From NCBI RefSeq assembly GCF_012927325.1, contig NZ_JABBGI010000006.1, positions 124,001-188,000 of the forward strand: DNA of 64,000 nt, in the 5' to 3' direction. The position numbers and the translations under genes were made by a program. The DNA is from Chryseobacterium antibioticum (GTDB taxonomy: Bacteria; Bacteroidota; Bacteroidia; Flavobacteriales; Weeksellaceae). Positions 34,266 through 42,838 of this stretch are shown here, one piece after another; position 1 is the stretch's first letter, and each line of letters begins with the position of its first letter. Below the pieces are notes generated by a model. That model was not told the origin of the DNA, made no database searches, and saw nothing but the letters and a program-made list of their open reading frames with translations.

Positions 34266-35474
34266 ATGGAAAGAAAAACCAGAACTATTTTAAAAATTAC
34301 CCTTCTCTCTTCTGTTCTTGTGGGAATTGCTGCCTGTAAAAGCGACAGTGAAGAAGTAGGGGAAGAAGTGACTTTTCCTACGGAAGTTCTTAGAGAATCC
34401 TATACCATAGACAGGCTTAAACTTTTGAATATAGATCCTAAAATTGAAGGCAAGCTTAGTTGGAGCATTAATGATTCTATTATTTCTGATCATCTGCAGC
34501 TGAACTTTGTGAGCCCTGTTGTAAAAACTTACCCTTTGACATTAAGGGTAGAAGTAAAAGGTGCTGTGAAAACCTACAAATCTTCGATCATTGTTAATAA
34601 AGAGCTGACCCCTTACAGCAAATACATTGCAGATGTTTTCGAATTCCGTCCTTCTGTTGGCCAGTTTACCAATGATAATCCCACATACACAGGAGGAAAT
34701 ACCGAGGCTGATATGATTAAAAAAGCCAAAGAATTATTGGTAGGTGGCAATTCTATGATGATTACACTTGGCGGGTTTGGGGGTTATGTTGCTTTTGGCT
34801 TTGACCATACGATTCCCAACCTTGAAGGGAGAGATTTTAAAATCTTGGGTAATGCTTTTTGGGGAAATAACGCCAATGCAACCAGAACAGGATCATGTGA
34901 GCCCGGTATCATCATGGTTGGCTTTGATAAAAATAAAAATGGAAAGCCTGATGAGGATGAATGGTACGAAATCGCCGGCAGCGAATATTTTAAAAATACA
35001 ACAACTAAGAATTACAGCATAACCTACTTCAAGCCTAACGAAACTAAGCCCCCTGTTCCGGGAAGTGAACTTTGGCAGACTGATGTGGAGTACATCAAAT
35101 GGCAGGATAATATTGGGAATTCAGGATTTAAAACCAAAAATACCTTCCATTCACAAAGCTATTATCCTTTATGGCTTTCAGGCACTTCTTATAGCCTGAA
35201 AGGAACCCGGCTTAAGGATAATTATTACGACCAAAGCGGAGTGGGAAATTATTGGGTAGGAACATCTTATGAGTACGGTTATGCCGATAATGCTCCGAAT
35301 ACTGATGAAGCTTCTAATATTGATATTTCCTGGGCTGTAGACAGGAACGGGAACTATGTAAAACTTCCCGGTATTGATTTTATTAAAGTATACACCGGTA
35401 TCAATCAGGAAGCGGGCTGGCTTGGGGAAGTTTCTACGGAAGTAGGAGGTGCCTATGACCTGCATCTTAAATAA
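34266..35474 (+). CDS. Cell-surface lipoprotein of the B12 cluster, unknown function
   Basis: 402 residues. Lipoprotein signal (LVGIAACKSDSE, Cys24). An Ig/PKD-like N-terminal part (FPTEVLRESYTIDRLKLL ... YPLTLRVEVKGAVKTYKSSIIVN) is followed by a beta-rich domain with VFEFRPSVGQFTND, FKILGNAFWGNNANATRTG and a Ca-binding loop of EF-hand type D-K-N-K-N-G-K-P-D-E-D-E (~221-232), ending in WAVDRNGNYVKLPGIDFIKVYTG. I do not know a firm family name. Its place between BtuG-like and DUF5074 genes suggests another B12- or cobamide-binding surface protein (BtuH is one such class), unproven. Confidence 0.75.
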   Translation: MERKTRTILKITLLSSVLVGIAACKSDSEEVGEEVTFPTEVLRESYTIDRLKLLNIDPKIEGKLSWSINDSIISDHLQLNFVSPVVKTYPLTLRVEVKGAVKTYKSSIIVNKELTPYSKYIADVFEFRPSVGQFTNDNPTYTGGNTEADMIKKAKELLVGGNSMMITLGGFGGYVAFGFDHTIPNLEGRDFKILGNAFWGNNANATRTGSCEPGIIMVGFDKNKNGKPDEDEWYEIAGSEYFKNTTTKNYSITYFKPNETKPPVPGSELWQTDVEYIKWQDNIGNSGFKTKNTFHSQSYYPLWLSGTSYSLKGTRLKDNYYDQSGVGNYWVGTSYEYGYADNAPNTDEASNIDISWAVDRNGNYVKLPGIDFIKVYTGINQEAGWLGEVSTEVGGAYDLHLK

Positions 35475-35503
35475 GAAACAAAATTTAATATATAATTTAA
35501 AAA

Positions 35504-37783
35504 ATGAAAAAGTTTTACCTTTTAACCATGCTGTTTCTGTTTGCACTCTTTACGAATGCGCAGGTAACAGTCCAGGGTGTACCCAGAAATGATATTCAGA
35601 GTACCAGCAACAATCAGCTGAATACCACAGTAACCACCAATATCAGTTTTTCTGATATCCAGTATTGGGTGGGAAGCGGAACAAATGAAGCTGCTTTTGT
35701 GGTACAATGGAATGACAGTAAAAATCCTGATGCGCTGGTATGGGGATTCAGATGGAACGGAACCGCGACCGGAGAAGATATGCTGAAAGCCATTGCACAG
35801 ACAGATCACAGATTTTTCACATTACTTTATCCGGGAACCCAGTTCGGAACAGCCATCGGAGGAATGGGTTTTGACCTGAACGGGCAAAACAGTAATGCAC
35901 TTTACAAAAGCGGAAATATAACCTATCCTTACTATCCTTTAAATGGTATTGTAAATACTGCTGCCTATGATTTTGATGATTATACTGCAGCAGATGCCGC
36001 TGATCATTGGGGATCGGGATGGTACAACAGTTACTGGTCTTATTGGGTAAAAGATCCTACAGATGTTGATTTCGGATATTCAGGGGTAGGCGCTTCTTCC
36101 CGTGTGCTTCAGAATGGCTCGTGGGATGTATGGAATTTTAATCCAGGGATGAATTCGTTTCCTATTTCTTCAACATTAACACCGGTATCAGCTTATGTGG
36201 CTTCTACTAATTTTACGAATGGCTACTTTATGGTGAATGAAGAATGGTACGGACATACCAACGGGTCTGTAAATTTCATTGATAATAATGGACAGATCAA
36301 CTACCGTGTGTACAGCAATGCCAATAACAATCATGCTTTTGGTGCTACAACCCAATATGGAACGATCTACGGAGATAAATTCTATTTTATTTCAAAACAG
36401 GCTGCAGATGGTGGAGATACTCAGTATACTCCGGGAGGAAGACTTGTTGTGGCTAATGCGCAGACGATGCAGAAAATTGCAGGATTTAACAATATTGGAG
36501 GCGGTGACGGAAGATCATTTGTTGGAGTTAACGAAAACAAAGGGTACATCGGAGCTTCTAACGGCGTTTTTGTATTTGATATAGCTAATTTACAGGTTGG
36601 AAGTGCAGTAACCGGAACAGGTGGCGGTGGCCAGTATGCCGGACAGATCGGAAATATGATCCGTTCATCGAAATATGTATTTGCAGTGAAGCAGTCTGCC
36701 GGAATTTTAGTCATTGACCCTGCAACTGATACCCTTATCAATACGATTCCGGGATCTTTCCATTCTATTGTTCAGGCAAAAGACGGAAGTATCTGGGCTA
36801 TCCAGGATCAGAAAGTAGTGAACATTCATCCTACAACATTTACCACTACTTCTTATAATATTCCTACCACTAAGTATTTAGGCTCCTGGGGAGCATGGAA
36901 TGCAGGAAGCTTTACAGCAAGCAGCAAACAGAATGTTTTATACTGGATCAATTCGGCCAACAGTTTTGTTTCAGGAGCGCAGATCGTAAAGTTTGATGTA
37001 ACAACAAAAGCGTTTAATGAAAACTTTGCAGCAGTTCCGGGACAGACCGGGACATACAAACAGATTCCTTACGGTGCCGGACTTCGGGTAAATCCTTCAA
37101 CGGATCAACTGATTCTGAATACTACGGAAAGTGGTTACGGAGCCCACTATCAGAAAAACTGGATCCATACGATTGATGCTACAGGAACCCTTACCGATAC
37201 CAAAACGCTTAATGATTACTACTGGTTCCCATCTTTGGCTGTATTCCCGGATAATACTCTTCCTTCGGTAAGTAGTACTTTCCCATCACAGGTTAACGTA
37301 AACAATGCATCTGTAATTGATCTGAAAACAATAGTTTCTGATGAGGATAATCTTTCATCAGCCATTGTAAAATCAATTAAATCGAACTCGAATCCGGCGG
37401 CTGTTTCTGCAGTGATCAATGCAAGTGATGAGCTTGTTCTGACGCCGATGGCTTCAGGAACTGCTGATATTAAGATCAGCTTTAATTCAAACGGAAAAGT
37501 CGTTGAAAAAACACTTACTGTCAACAGTACTGCTTCCGTTCTGGCGACAGCAGAAGTGAAGAAAATTGAATTCAGTATCTACCCGAATCCAGTGACAGAT
37601 ATTCTTACCATTAAAACTCAGGAGAAGATCCTAAACGTTTCGGTTTATGATGTTTCCGGTAAACTGGTGAATACACAGCTTAACAACGGTCAGATTAATG
37701 TAAGCACGCTTCCGAACGGAGTATATATTCTGAAAGCCGTTACTGATAAAGCAGTATACCAACAGAAATTGATCAAAAAATAG
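35504..37783 (+). CDS. Large T9SS-exported protein with DUF5074-like propeller, B12 cluster
   Basis: 759 residues. Signal peptide (LFLFALFTNAQ). N-terminal domain (~45-200) with FSDIQYWVGSGTNEAAFVVQWND ... ALVWGFRWNG, then a beta-propeller of DUF5074 type (YGTIYGDKFYFISKQAADGGD, VGVNENKGYIGASNGVFVFDI, VFAVKQSAGILVIDPATDTLI), an Ig-like linker (~600-680), and a T9SS type A sorting tail from ~690 (FSIYPNPVTDILTIKT ... PNGVYILKAVTDK ... QKLIKK). Last gene of the riboswitch operon. The T9SS tail implies delivery to the surface by type IX secretion. Substrate binding is inferred from position. Confidence 0.85.
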   Translation: MKKFYLLTMLFLFALFTNAQVTVQGVPRNDIQSTSNNQLNTTVTTNISFSDIQYWVGSGTNEAAFVVQWNDSKNPDALVWGFRWNGTATGEDMLKAIAQTDHRFFTLLYPGTQFGTAIGGMGFDLNGQNSNALYKSGNITYPYYPLNGIVNTAAYDFDDYTAADAADHWGSGWYNSYWSYWVKDPTDVDFGYSGVGASSRVLQNGSWDVWNFNPGMNSFPISSTLTPVSAYVASTNFTNGYFMVNEEWYGHTNGSVNFIDNNGQINYRVYSNANNNHAFGATTQYGTIYGDKFYFISKQAADGGDTQYTPGGRLVVANAQTMQKIAGFNNIGGGDGRSFVGVNENKGYIGASNGVFVFDIANLQVGSAVTGTGGGGQYAGQIGNMIRSSKYVFAVKQSAGILVIDPATDTLINTIPGSFHSIVQAKDGSIWAIQDQKVVNIHPTTFTTTSYNIPTTKYLGSWGAWNAGSFTASSKQNVLYWINSANSFVSGAQIVKFDVTTKAFNENFAAVPGQTGTYKQIPYGAGLRVNPSTDQLILNTTESGYGAHYQKNWIHTIDATGTLTDTKTLNDYYWFPSLAVFPDNTLPSVSSTFPSQVNVNNASVIDLKTIVSDEDNLSSAIVKSIKSNSNPAAVSAVINASDELVLTPMASGTADIKISFNSNGKVVEKTLTVNSTASVLATAEVKKIEFSIYPNPVTDILTIKTQEKILNVSVYDVSGKLVNTQLNNGQINVSTLPNGVYILKAVTDKAVYQQKLIKK

Positions 37784-37812
37784 TTTTCACAGTCTATTTT
37801 ATTTCAATGAAT

Positions 37813-37840
37813 CGGCGGCCCATTCGGGCCGCCGGTTTTT
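37813..37840 (+). terminator. Terminator of the B12 operon
   Basis: Perfect 9-bp GC-rich stem CGGCGGCCC/GGGCCGCCG with an ATTC loop, followed by a T-run. Confidence 0.88.
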
Positions 37841-37865
37841 ATTTCTTTAGGGTTGATTGTATAAA

Positions 37866-37898
37866 AAAAGATTCCGGCAGGCTGAAAGCCTGCCGGAA
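37866..37898 (-). terminator. Terminator of the minus-strand T9SS cargo gene
   Basis: 12-bp perfect stem TTCCGGCAGGCT/AGCCTGCCGGAA (37872-37883 with 37887-37898). On the minus strand it is followed by TCTTTTTTTATA. With 37813 it separates two convergent transcripts. Confidence 0.88.
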
Positions 37899-37917
37899 AT
37901 TTAATAGGTCCCGTTAT

Positions 37918-38691
37918 TTAGTTTGTAATTCTGATCTTACGGGTGTAAGTCTTTTTATCTTTTGCTTCCACCGTCAGGATGTAAACGCCTTCCGGTTGTG
38001 GAGTAGACAGTTCAAAAGTATTTGATTTCAGGGTAGAACGGTGTACTTCTTTTCCTGACGTATTTCTTAGGGTAACTTCGGCCCCTTCTAATGGAACGGT
38101 ACCACCCAGAGTAATCTGTCCGGCTTTGCTGTATGCCATTATCGTAGCAAGGGGATCCTGATAAGCATAATACACTCTGAATCCACCACCCAGACTTAAT
38201 ACGCCCCCGCTCAGTCTTATTTTAACGGCGTTATATGAGCTGGCAGGAGTAAGTTCAATAGTTGCTCTGTTAGGAGTGTCTGCTAGCTTCAGTAAACTGG
38301 CGGTTATCATTTGGCTGTCATTGTTGGCTGTCGTTCCGCTCATCGTTTCTATATACACACCGCTTAACAGCTGAACGGTCAGAGGAATATTATTAGTTCC
38401 GATACCGATTACTAATTTAGTGTTGATTCTCACTTCAGGGAATCTTAGGGTTTGTTCAACGCCTCCCAATAAAACGGTACCCATGACCATGGTAGAATAA
38501 TTGTCTTCGTTGTCTCCCACGGCATTCAGAGGATTCTGTACGGCACATCCCAGACATACTCCATATACATTGGAATGTTGATCGTTTGCGTAGATTCTGC
38601 TTTGTGCCTGCGAATTATTCGATTGGAATAAAAAGGCTAAAAATAAGGCGGCCTGAAAAAGACGGCTCTTTGAAAGTAGAATAGATTTCAT
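37918..38691 (-). CDS. T9SS type A cargo protein of unknown function
   Basis: 257 residues. Signal peptide (FQAALFLAFLFQSNNSQAQ). Beta-rich body with GVCLGCAVQNPLNAVGDNEDNYSTMVMG and GGGFRVYYAYQDP, then a type A sorting tail (GAEVTLRNTSGKEVHRS ... PEGVYILTVEAKDKKTYTRKIRITN). Such domains carry proteins across the outer membrane via the T9SS. Stand-alone, with its own promoter and terminator. Function not identifiable. Confidence 0.8.
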   Translation of the reverse strand: MKSILLSKSRLFQAALFLAFLFQSNNSQAQSRIYANDQHSNVYGVCLGCAVQNPLNAVGDNEDNYSTMVMGTVLLGGVEQTLRFPEVRINTKLVIGIGTNNIPLTVQLLSGVYIETMSGTTANNDSQMITASLLKLADTPNRATIELTPASSYNAVKIRLSGGVLSLGGGFRVYYAYQDPLATIMAYSKAGQITLGGTVPLEGAEVTLRNTSGKEVHRSTLKSNTFELSTPQPEGVYILTVEAKDKKTYTRKIRITN

Positions 38692-38720
38692 ACTATAGAG
38701 ATTTTTGGTTAATGTTTATC

Positions 38721-38751
38721 CAAATTTAAGCATAAAAGTATATGTATACAA
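38721..38751 (-). promoter_or_regulatory. Promoter of the T9SS cargo gene at 37918
   Basis: On the minus strand: TTG (complement of 38749-38751), 20-bp gap, TAAATTTG (complement of 38721-38728), about 30 bp before the ATG. Matches the Bacteroidota -33/-7 consensus. Confidence 0.6.
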
Positions 38752-38882
38752 TATTATCTCTATTAAATGTGAATTATGTAATAATTCTGTAATATGGAAT
38801 ATAATAACCGACAAAGTTTTTTCGGATTAGAAATTATTGAATCATCGGAATGTCCAATTTTTTCTGATCTTCACCTTTTGAT

Positions 38883-40088
38883 CTATTTTTTCCGTCCCTT
38901 AATGTTGGGTAGAAAAGCAGTGATGACACCCATAAGAGGCAGAAAGGCGCAGATTTTAAATACATATTCAATTCCTGTATCATCGGCTACAGCTCCCAGG
39001 ACAGCAGAACCGATTCCGCCCATCCCAAACATGAATCCAAAAAACAATCCTGCGACCAGTCCGATTTTGTTGGGCATAAGATCCGTAGCATAGACTAAAA
39101 TGGCAGAGAATGCGGATGCGATAATTAAGCCGATTAAAACTGCAAAAACGATAGTCCACACCAAAGGAAGATAGGGTAGGCAAAGAGTAAAAGGCGCTGC
39201 TCCCAAAATGGAAATCCAAATGATTTTCTTTCTGCCATATTTATCACCTAACTTTCCACCCAAAATGGTTCCTATGGCAACTGCTGCCAGAAACATGAAT
39301 AAATAAAGTTGAGAATCTTTTACCGAAATATGAAATTTATCGATCAGGAAAAAGGTAAAATAGTTAGTCATTGAAGCCAGATAGATGTATTTTGAAAATA
39401 CTAAAGCCAATAAAACACTGATAGAAAATATTACTTTTTTGCGTGACAGTTGTATCTCAATAATGTTATCCGAATGTTGAGCGGACTTCTTAAGGGACAA
39501 TCTTTCAGCGTACCAGTTTCCAATTCTCCATAAAACGATAATTCCTATAAAAGCTGCAATGGCAAAAAGAGCAACGTAGCTCTGGCCTAAAGGAAGTATA
39601 ATTAAAGCAACCAGTAAAGGACCAATAGCACTTCCGGAATTTCCGCCAACCTGAAAGATGGATTGAGCAAGTCCTTTTTGCCCACCAGACGCCAATTGGG
39701 CAACCCGTGAAGCTTCAGGATGGAAAATGGATGATCCCATACCAATCAATGCAACGGCAATAAGAATCATATAATACTGATGTGCTGCTGCCAAAAGTAA
39801 TAAACCAGCCATCGATAGCCCCATTCCTATGGCCAGAGATCTTGGATTGGGCTTTTTATCAGTGTAAATTCCAACAAACGGTTGTAAAATAGAAGCCGTA
39901 AGCTGAAATACTAATGTAATGATACCTATCTGAGCAAATGATAAACTGAATTCCCCTTTCAAAATTGGATATAACGAAGGAATGGTAGATTGGATCAGGT
40001 CATTCAGTAAATGAGAAAAACTGATCATAAATAAGATAGGATAAACAATTTTTGAGGTGTCAATGGTTTGTGTCTGTATCTTTTCCAT
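38883..40088 (-). CDS. Fosmidomycin-resistance-type MFS exporter (Fsr-like)
   Basis: 401 residues with 12 TM segments. MFS signatures: GIYTDKKPNPRSLAIGMG after TM2, and GGKLGDKYGRKKI in the TM8-9 loop. The N-terminal YPILFMISFSHLLNDLIQSTIPSLYPILK and GMGSSIFHPEASRVAQLASGGQKGLAQSIFQVGGNSGSAIGPLL are characteristic of Fsr/FsrA-type sugar or drug antiporters. It follows the GntR-type gene by 58 bp and shares an operator motif with it. Real substrate unknown. Confidence 0.9.
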   Translation of the reverse strand: MEKIQTQTIDTSKIVYPILFMISFSHLLNDLIQSTIPSLYPILKGEFSLSFAQIGIITLVFQLTASILQPFVGIYTDKKPNPRSLAIGMGLSMAGLLLLAAAHQYYMILIAVALIGMGSSIFHPEASRVAQLASGGQKGLAQSIFQVGGNSGSAIGPLLVALIILPLGQSYVALFAIAAFIGIIVLWRIGNWYAERLSLKKSAQHSDNIIEIQLSRKKVIFSISVLLALVFSKYIYLASMTNYFTFFLIDKFHISVKDSQLYLFMFLAAVAIGTILGGKLGDKYGRKKIIWISILGAAPFTLCLPYLPLVWTIVFAVLIGLIIASAFSAILVYATDLMPNKIGLVAGLFFGFMFGMGGIGSAVLGAVADDTGIEYVFKICAFLPLMGVITAFLPNIKGRKK

Positions 40089-40114
40089 ACTATTGAATTC
40101 TTAAATTCATCTGG

Positions 40115-40127
40115 TCATCTGATGAAT
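40115..40127. promoter_or_regulatory. Candidate GntR operator before the MFS gene
   Basis: TCATCTGATGAAT, containing the palindrome TCATC-T-GATGA, 27 bp upstream of the MFS start. The identical 13-mer precedes the regulator gene at 40814-40826. Confidence 0.65.
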
Positions 40128-40146
40128 TTTGTTATAGATTTAATTT

Positions 40147-40803
40147 TTAATATACTTTTTCAACAATGAGCTGTGCAATGCGTGCAGCCTGATCAGGATC
40201 TTTATTTTCAATACTTTTATAAAGATCAGTATGTATTTTTTGTGAAAGCTTAAAAGAGTCTGTATTATTGTTATGACTGCTTTCAAAAGTTCTTAGAATA
40301 TGTTTGCTTGTTATTCTGTAAATTTCTTTCAAAAGGGTATTGCCACACGCTTTAGCAATAGATATATGAAAGTTGATGTCAGCCTGGTAGCATTCCAACG
40401 CCTTGTTTTCTTTAGCAAATTGATCTCTCAGATCCAAATACATTTTAATGGTTTCCAGGTCTTTTTCACTACGGTGAACGGCTGCTCTTGCCGCAATTTT
40501 TGAGTCTAAAAGAGAGCGTACCTCATATACCTCGTTGATTTCCGCTTTGGTAATCTGGGTTTCTAATGATTCCTGAATGTTTTTTGAAATCACAAAGGTG
40601 CCTACACCTTGCTGTACACTCAGAATACCTTGTATCGATAGAATTTTTATAGCCTCACGAATGCTGGAACGTCCCACCCCGTACATTTTCATCAACTCCG
40701 GTTCTATGGGAAGTTTATCTCCAATCCTGTATTCATCGCTGATTATTCCCTGAATTAATCTTTCCGCGACTTCCTGAGCCAATGTGCGTCTTTGAATTTG
40801 CAT
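40147..40803 (-). CDS. GntR-family (FadR/FCD subfamily) transcriptional regulator
   Basis: 218 residues from the ATG at 40803 (MQIQRRTLAQEVAERL); the frame reaches 40830, but those codons lie over the operator/transcription start region, so an internal start (40803 or 40809) is preferred. N-terminal winged helix (IISDEYRIGDKLPIEPELMKMYGVGRSSIREAIKILSIQGILSV), C-terminal FCD effector domain (VYEVRSLLDSKIAARAA ... YQADINFHISIAKACGN with His/Asp ligands). It probably represses itself and the downstream exporter in the absence of a small carboxylate ligand. Confidence 0.92.
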   Translation of the reverse strand: MQIQRRTLAQEVAERLIQGIISDEYRIGDKLPIEPELMKMYGVGRSSIREAIKILSIQGILSVQQGVGTFVISKNIQESLETQITKAEINEVYEVRSLLDSKIAARAAVHRSEKDLETIKMYLDLRDQFAKENKALECYQADINFHISIAKACGNTLLKEIYRITSKHILRTFESSHNNNTDSFKLSQKIHTDLYKSIENKDPDQAARIAQLIVEKVY

Positions 40804-40813
40804 ATACATCTTA

Positions 40814-40826
40814 TCATCTGATGAAT
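40814..40826. promoter_or_regulatory. Candidate GntR autoregulatory operator
   Basis: TCATCTGATGAAT, same 13-mer as at 40115-40127, placed directly downstream of the -7 box so that bound repressor would cover the transcription start. Confidence 0.68.
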
Positions 40827-40827
40827 G

Positions 40828-40835
40828 CAAAGGTA
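40828..40835 (-). promoter_or_regulatory. -7 box of the GntR-family gene
   Basis: TACCTTTG on the minus strand (complement of CAAAGGTA). The predicted transcript start falls near 40820, supporting the shorter protein start at 40803/40809. Confidence 0.6.
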
Positions 40836-40967
40836 AGATTTTTTGAAATATTTCATGCTAATTTTCGGAATGATTTTCTTCGCACCCAAAAGTATAACCA
40901 CAATCATAAAGCAAAAGGCAGGAATCGGAGACATCCGGAAGTTATTTTTAGGCAACTCATTAGGATA

Positions 40968-41008
40968 AAAAAGAGGCTATCTTCAAAGTTGAAATTGCCT
41001 CTTTTTTG
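40968..41008. terminator. Bidirectional terminator
   Basis: 11-bp stem AAAAAAGAGGC/GCCTCTTTTTT around a 19-nt loop. Lies after the stop (41065) of the minus-strand hydrolase gene. Confidence 0.8.
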
Positions 41009-41064
41009 ATCCGCCTTATTTCAATAAATGACTGGATCTATACAGACTTGGTTTTAGTTGAAGA

Positions 41065-42717
41065 TTACTTTATTTTTTTAAATTCAATATTCAGCATATT
41101 GGCTCCGGATAATATAAATTCGGTGATCTCATTATTTTTATCATACTTGAAATCAAGCTGTCCAAAATATTCTGTTGTCGAGTAGAAACTTGTAGGGTGT
41201 AATGGATACAATTCAATATCACCGTTCAAAGGATGCCTGGCTATCAGTTTATTGTTTTCAATGAGTAGCTGGTAGATCGTGTTAAATTCTTCATTTCTGT
41301 AGAATCCAGCCAACTTGTTCAAAGCCATATTCTCCAGTTTAGGAGGATTCAGGGTTGTCTTTTTGGCGTTGTAGGTAAAGTCTGCGATTCTGAGACTAAC
41401 CGATCCGTTATGAAACGTTAAACTCGCAGTAGGAATAGAGGTAATCTTAAATTTATTATCACCAATTACCTGTAATGGCTCTTTACCATTCTGATTATAT
41501 GTTCCAAGATACAGATCTTTTCCTTCCGTCGATATTTCAAGATAATTTCCAGGATTAAGTTCATAAACTCCTTTAAATTTCTCAAGTTCAGATGATGTAT
41601 AGGCTGTTTTTTGCGGCAAAGCAGGAAGCCTCTGTTGATCCTTAAGAAAGAAGTCAATCAACTGATAAGCGATCAGCAAACCTTCAAAGCTCTGTTTGTT
41701 ACCTAATAGTACAACAGAAAATTGTTGAGAGGGGACATGTAAAATATAAGTTCGATAACCCACCGTACCTCCACCATGAAATACAACATCCAAACCTTTA
41801 TATTTTTCAGTTTGCAGACCCAATCCATATTCTATGTTTTTGCCCGAACTTAGTACGGTGTTCCTTTGCATTGTATTATAAAGTGCACGGTTTCCCTGTA
41901 CTGGATTCTGAAAATTGACTGCCCATTTACACAAATCATCCAGCGTAGTATATATATTGGACGAGCCATTCACCATTTGTCCTATGGGAAGCTTCAGAAA
42001 AGTGCTGCCTTTGGGTTGGTAGGATTCTGCTAGGTTTGGGATGATTTTATCGGGATCGTCTATGGCTACAGTATTTTTCATATGCAAAGGGTTAAAAATA
42101 TATTTCTTTGCTATTTGACTAAAATCTTTTTTATAAACCCGATGAAGAATTTCAGCGAGCAAAGTAAAACCCGTGTTATTATACTGGTAGTTTTCACCTG
42201 GAGGAAAGTTGATGCTTTTAATTCCAAGAAGGGTATGCACTCCTACATCATTGGTAACTTTAAATTCATCACCAAAACCCTGCAGTTTTTTAATTTCAGA
42301 AAAATTGGCCAATCCATGGGTATGATTGGCTAATTGTCGAATGGTAATTTTATAGGGCAGACGGCTCAGTTCTGGCAGATAAATTCTAATGTCATCATCT
42401 AATGATAACTTTCCTTCCTGTTCAGCTAAAAGAGCAATAAATGCGGTAAATTGCTTAGAAACCGATGCTATATTAAAAGCCGTAGAATCTGTTATCGGAG
42501 TTTTATTCTCCAGATTTGCAAGGCCGTAGGTTTTCTTATAGATTACTTTTCCGTCTTTGATGATGGCAACAGCCATACCGGGAGCATTTGCCTGTTGATA
42601 GACCTTCAACAAAGAGTCTGTTTTCCTGACAGGATCTTTTTGATTCGATTGGGAGGAGCAGAGCCCGAAACTCAATGCAGAAAAAAGGAACAATGTCCAT
42701 TTGATGGGTAGCTTCAT
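41065..42717 (-). CDS. Serine hydrolase of the beta-lactamase/penicillin-binding (class C) fold
   Basis: 550 residues. Signal or lipoprotein start (FSALSFGLCSSQ). Catalytic motifs: S85-V-S-K88 (SxxK) in NIASVSKQFTAF, YNN (Y-x-N) in ENYQYNNTGF, and HGGGTVGY (the KTG-equivalent). The C-terminal ~170 residues (FKGVYELNPGNYLEI ...) are the lipocalin-like beta domain often attached to such esterases/peptidases. The natural substrate is unknown; not necessarily an antibiotic resistance enzyme. Confidence 0.92.
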   Translation of the reverse strand: MKLPIKWTLFLFSALSFGLCSSQSNQKDPVRKTDSLLKVYQQANAPGMAVAIIKDGKVIYKKTYGLANLENKTPITDSTAFNIASVSKQFTAFIALLAEQEGKLSLDDDIRIYLPELSRLPYKITIRQLANHTHGLANFSEIKKLQGFGDEFKVTNDVGVHTLLGIKSINFPPGENYQYNNTGFTLLAEILHRVYKKDFSQIAKKYIFNPLHMKNTVAIDDPDKIIPNLAESYQPKGSTFLKLPIGQMVNGSSNIYTTLDDLCKWAVNFQNPVQGNRALYNTMQRNTVLSSGKNIEYGLGLQTEKYKGLDVVFHGGGTVGYRTYILHVPSQQFSVVLLGNKQSFEGLLIAYQLIDFFLKDQQRLPALPQKTAYTSSELEKFKGVYELNPGNYLEISTEGKDLYLGTYNQNGKEPLQVIGDNKFKITSIPTASLTFHNGSVSLRIADFTYNAKKTTLNPPKLENMALNKLAGFYRNEEFNTIYQLLIENNKLIARHPLNGDIELYPLHPTSFYSTTEYFGQLDFKYDKNNEITEFILSGANMLNIEFKKIK

Positions 42718-42838
42718 TTGATTTAGTTTTTAAATGATGAAGCAAATCTGGAGCTTTGGATTGGCATAAATATCCGGGTATCGGAAATCGGACTGATTTT
42801 GAATCATAAAAACAGTCCGACTTAAAATCGGACACTAT

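Noticed and set aside
40836..40960. Small gene on either strand between the GntR gene and the hydrolase
   Set aside because: Frames are short, lack plausible starts and signals, and lie over the promoter of the regulator.
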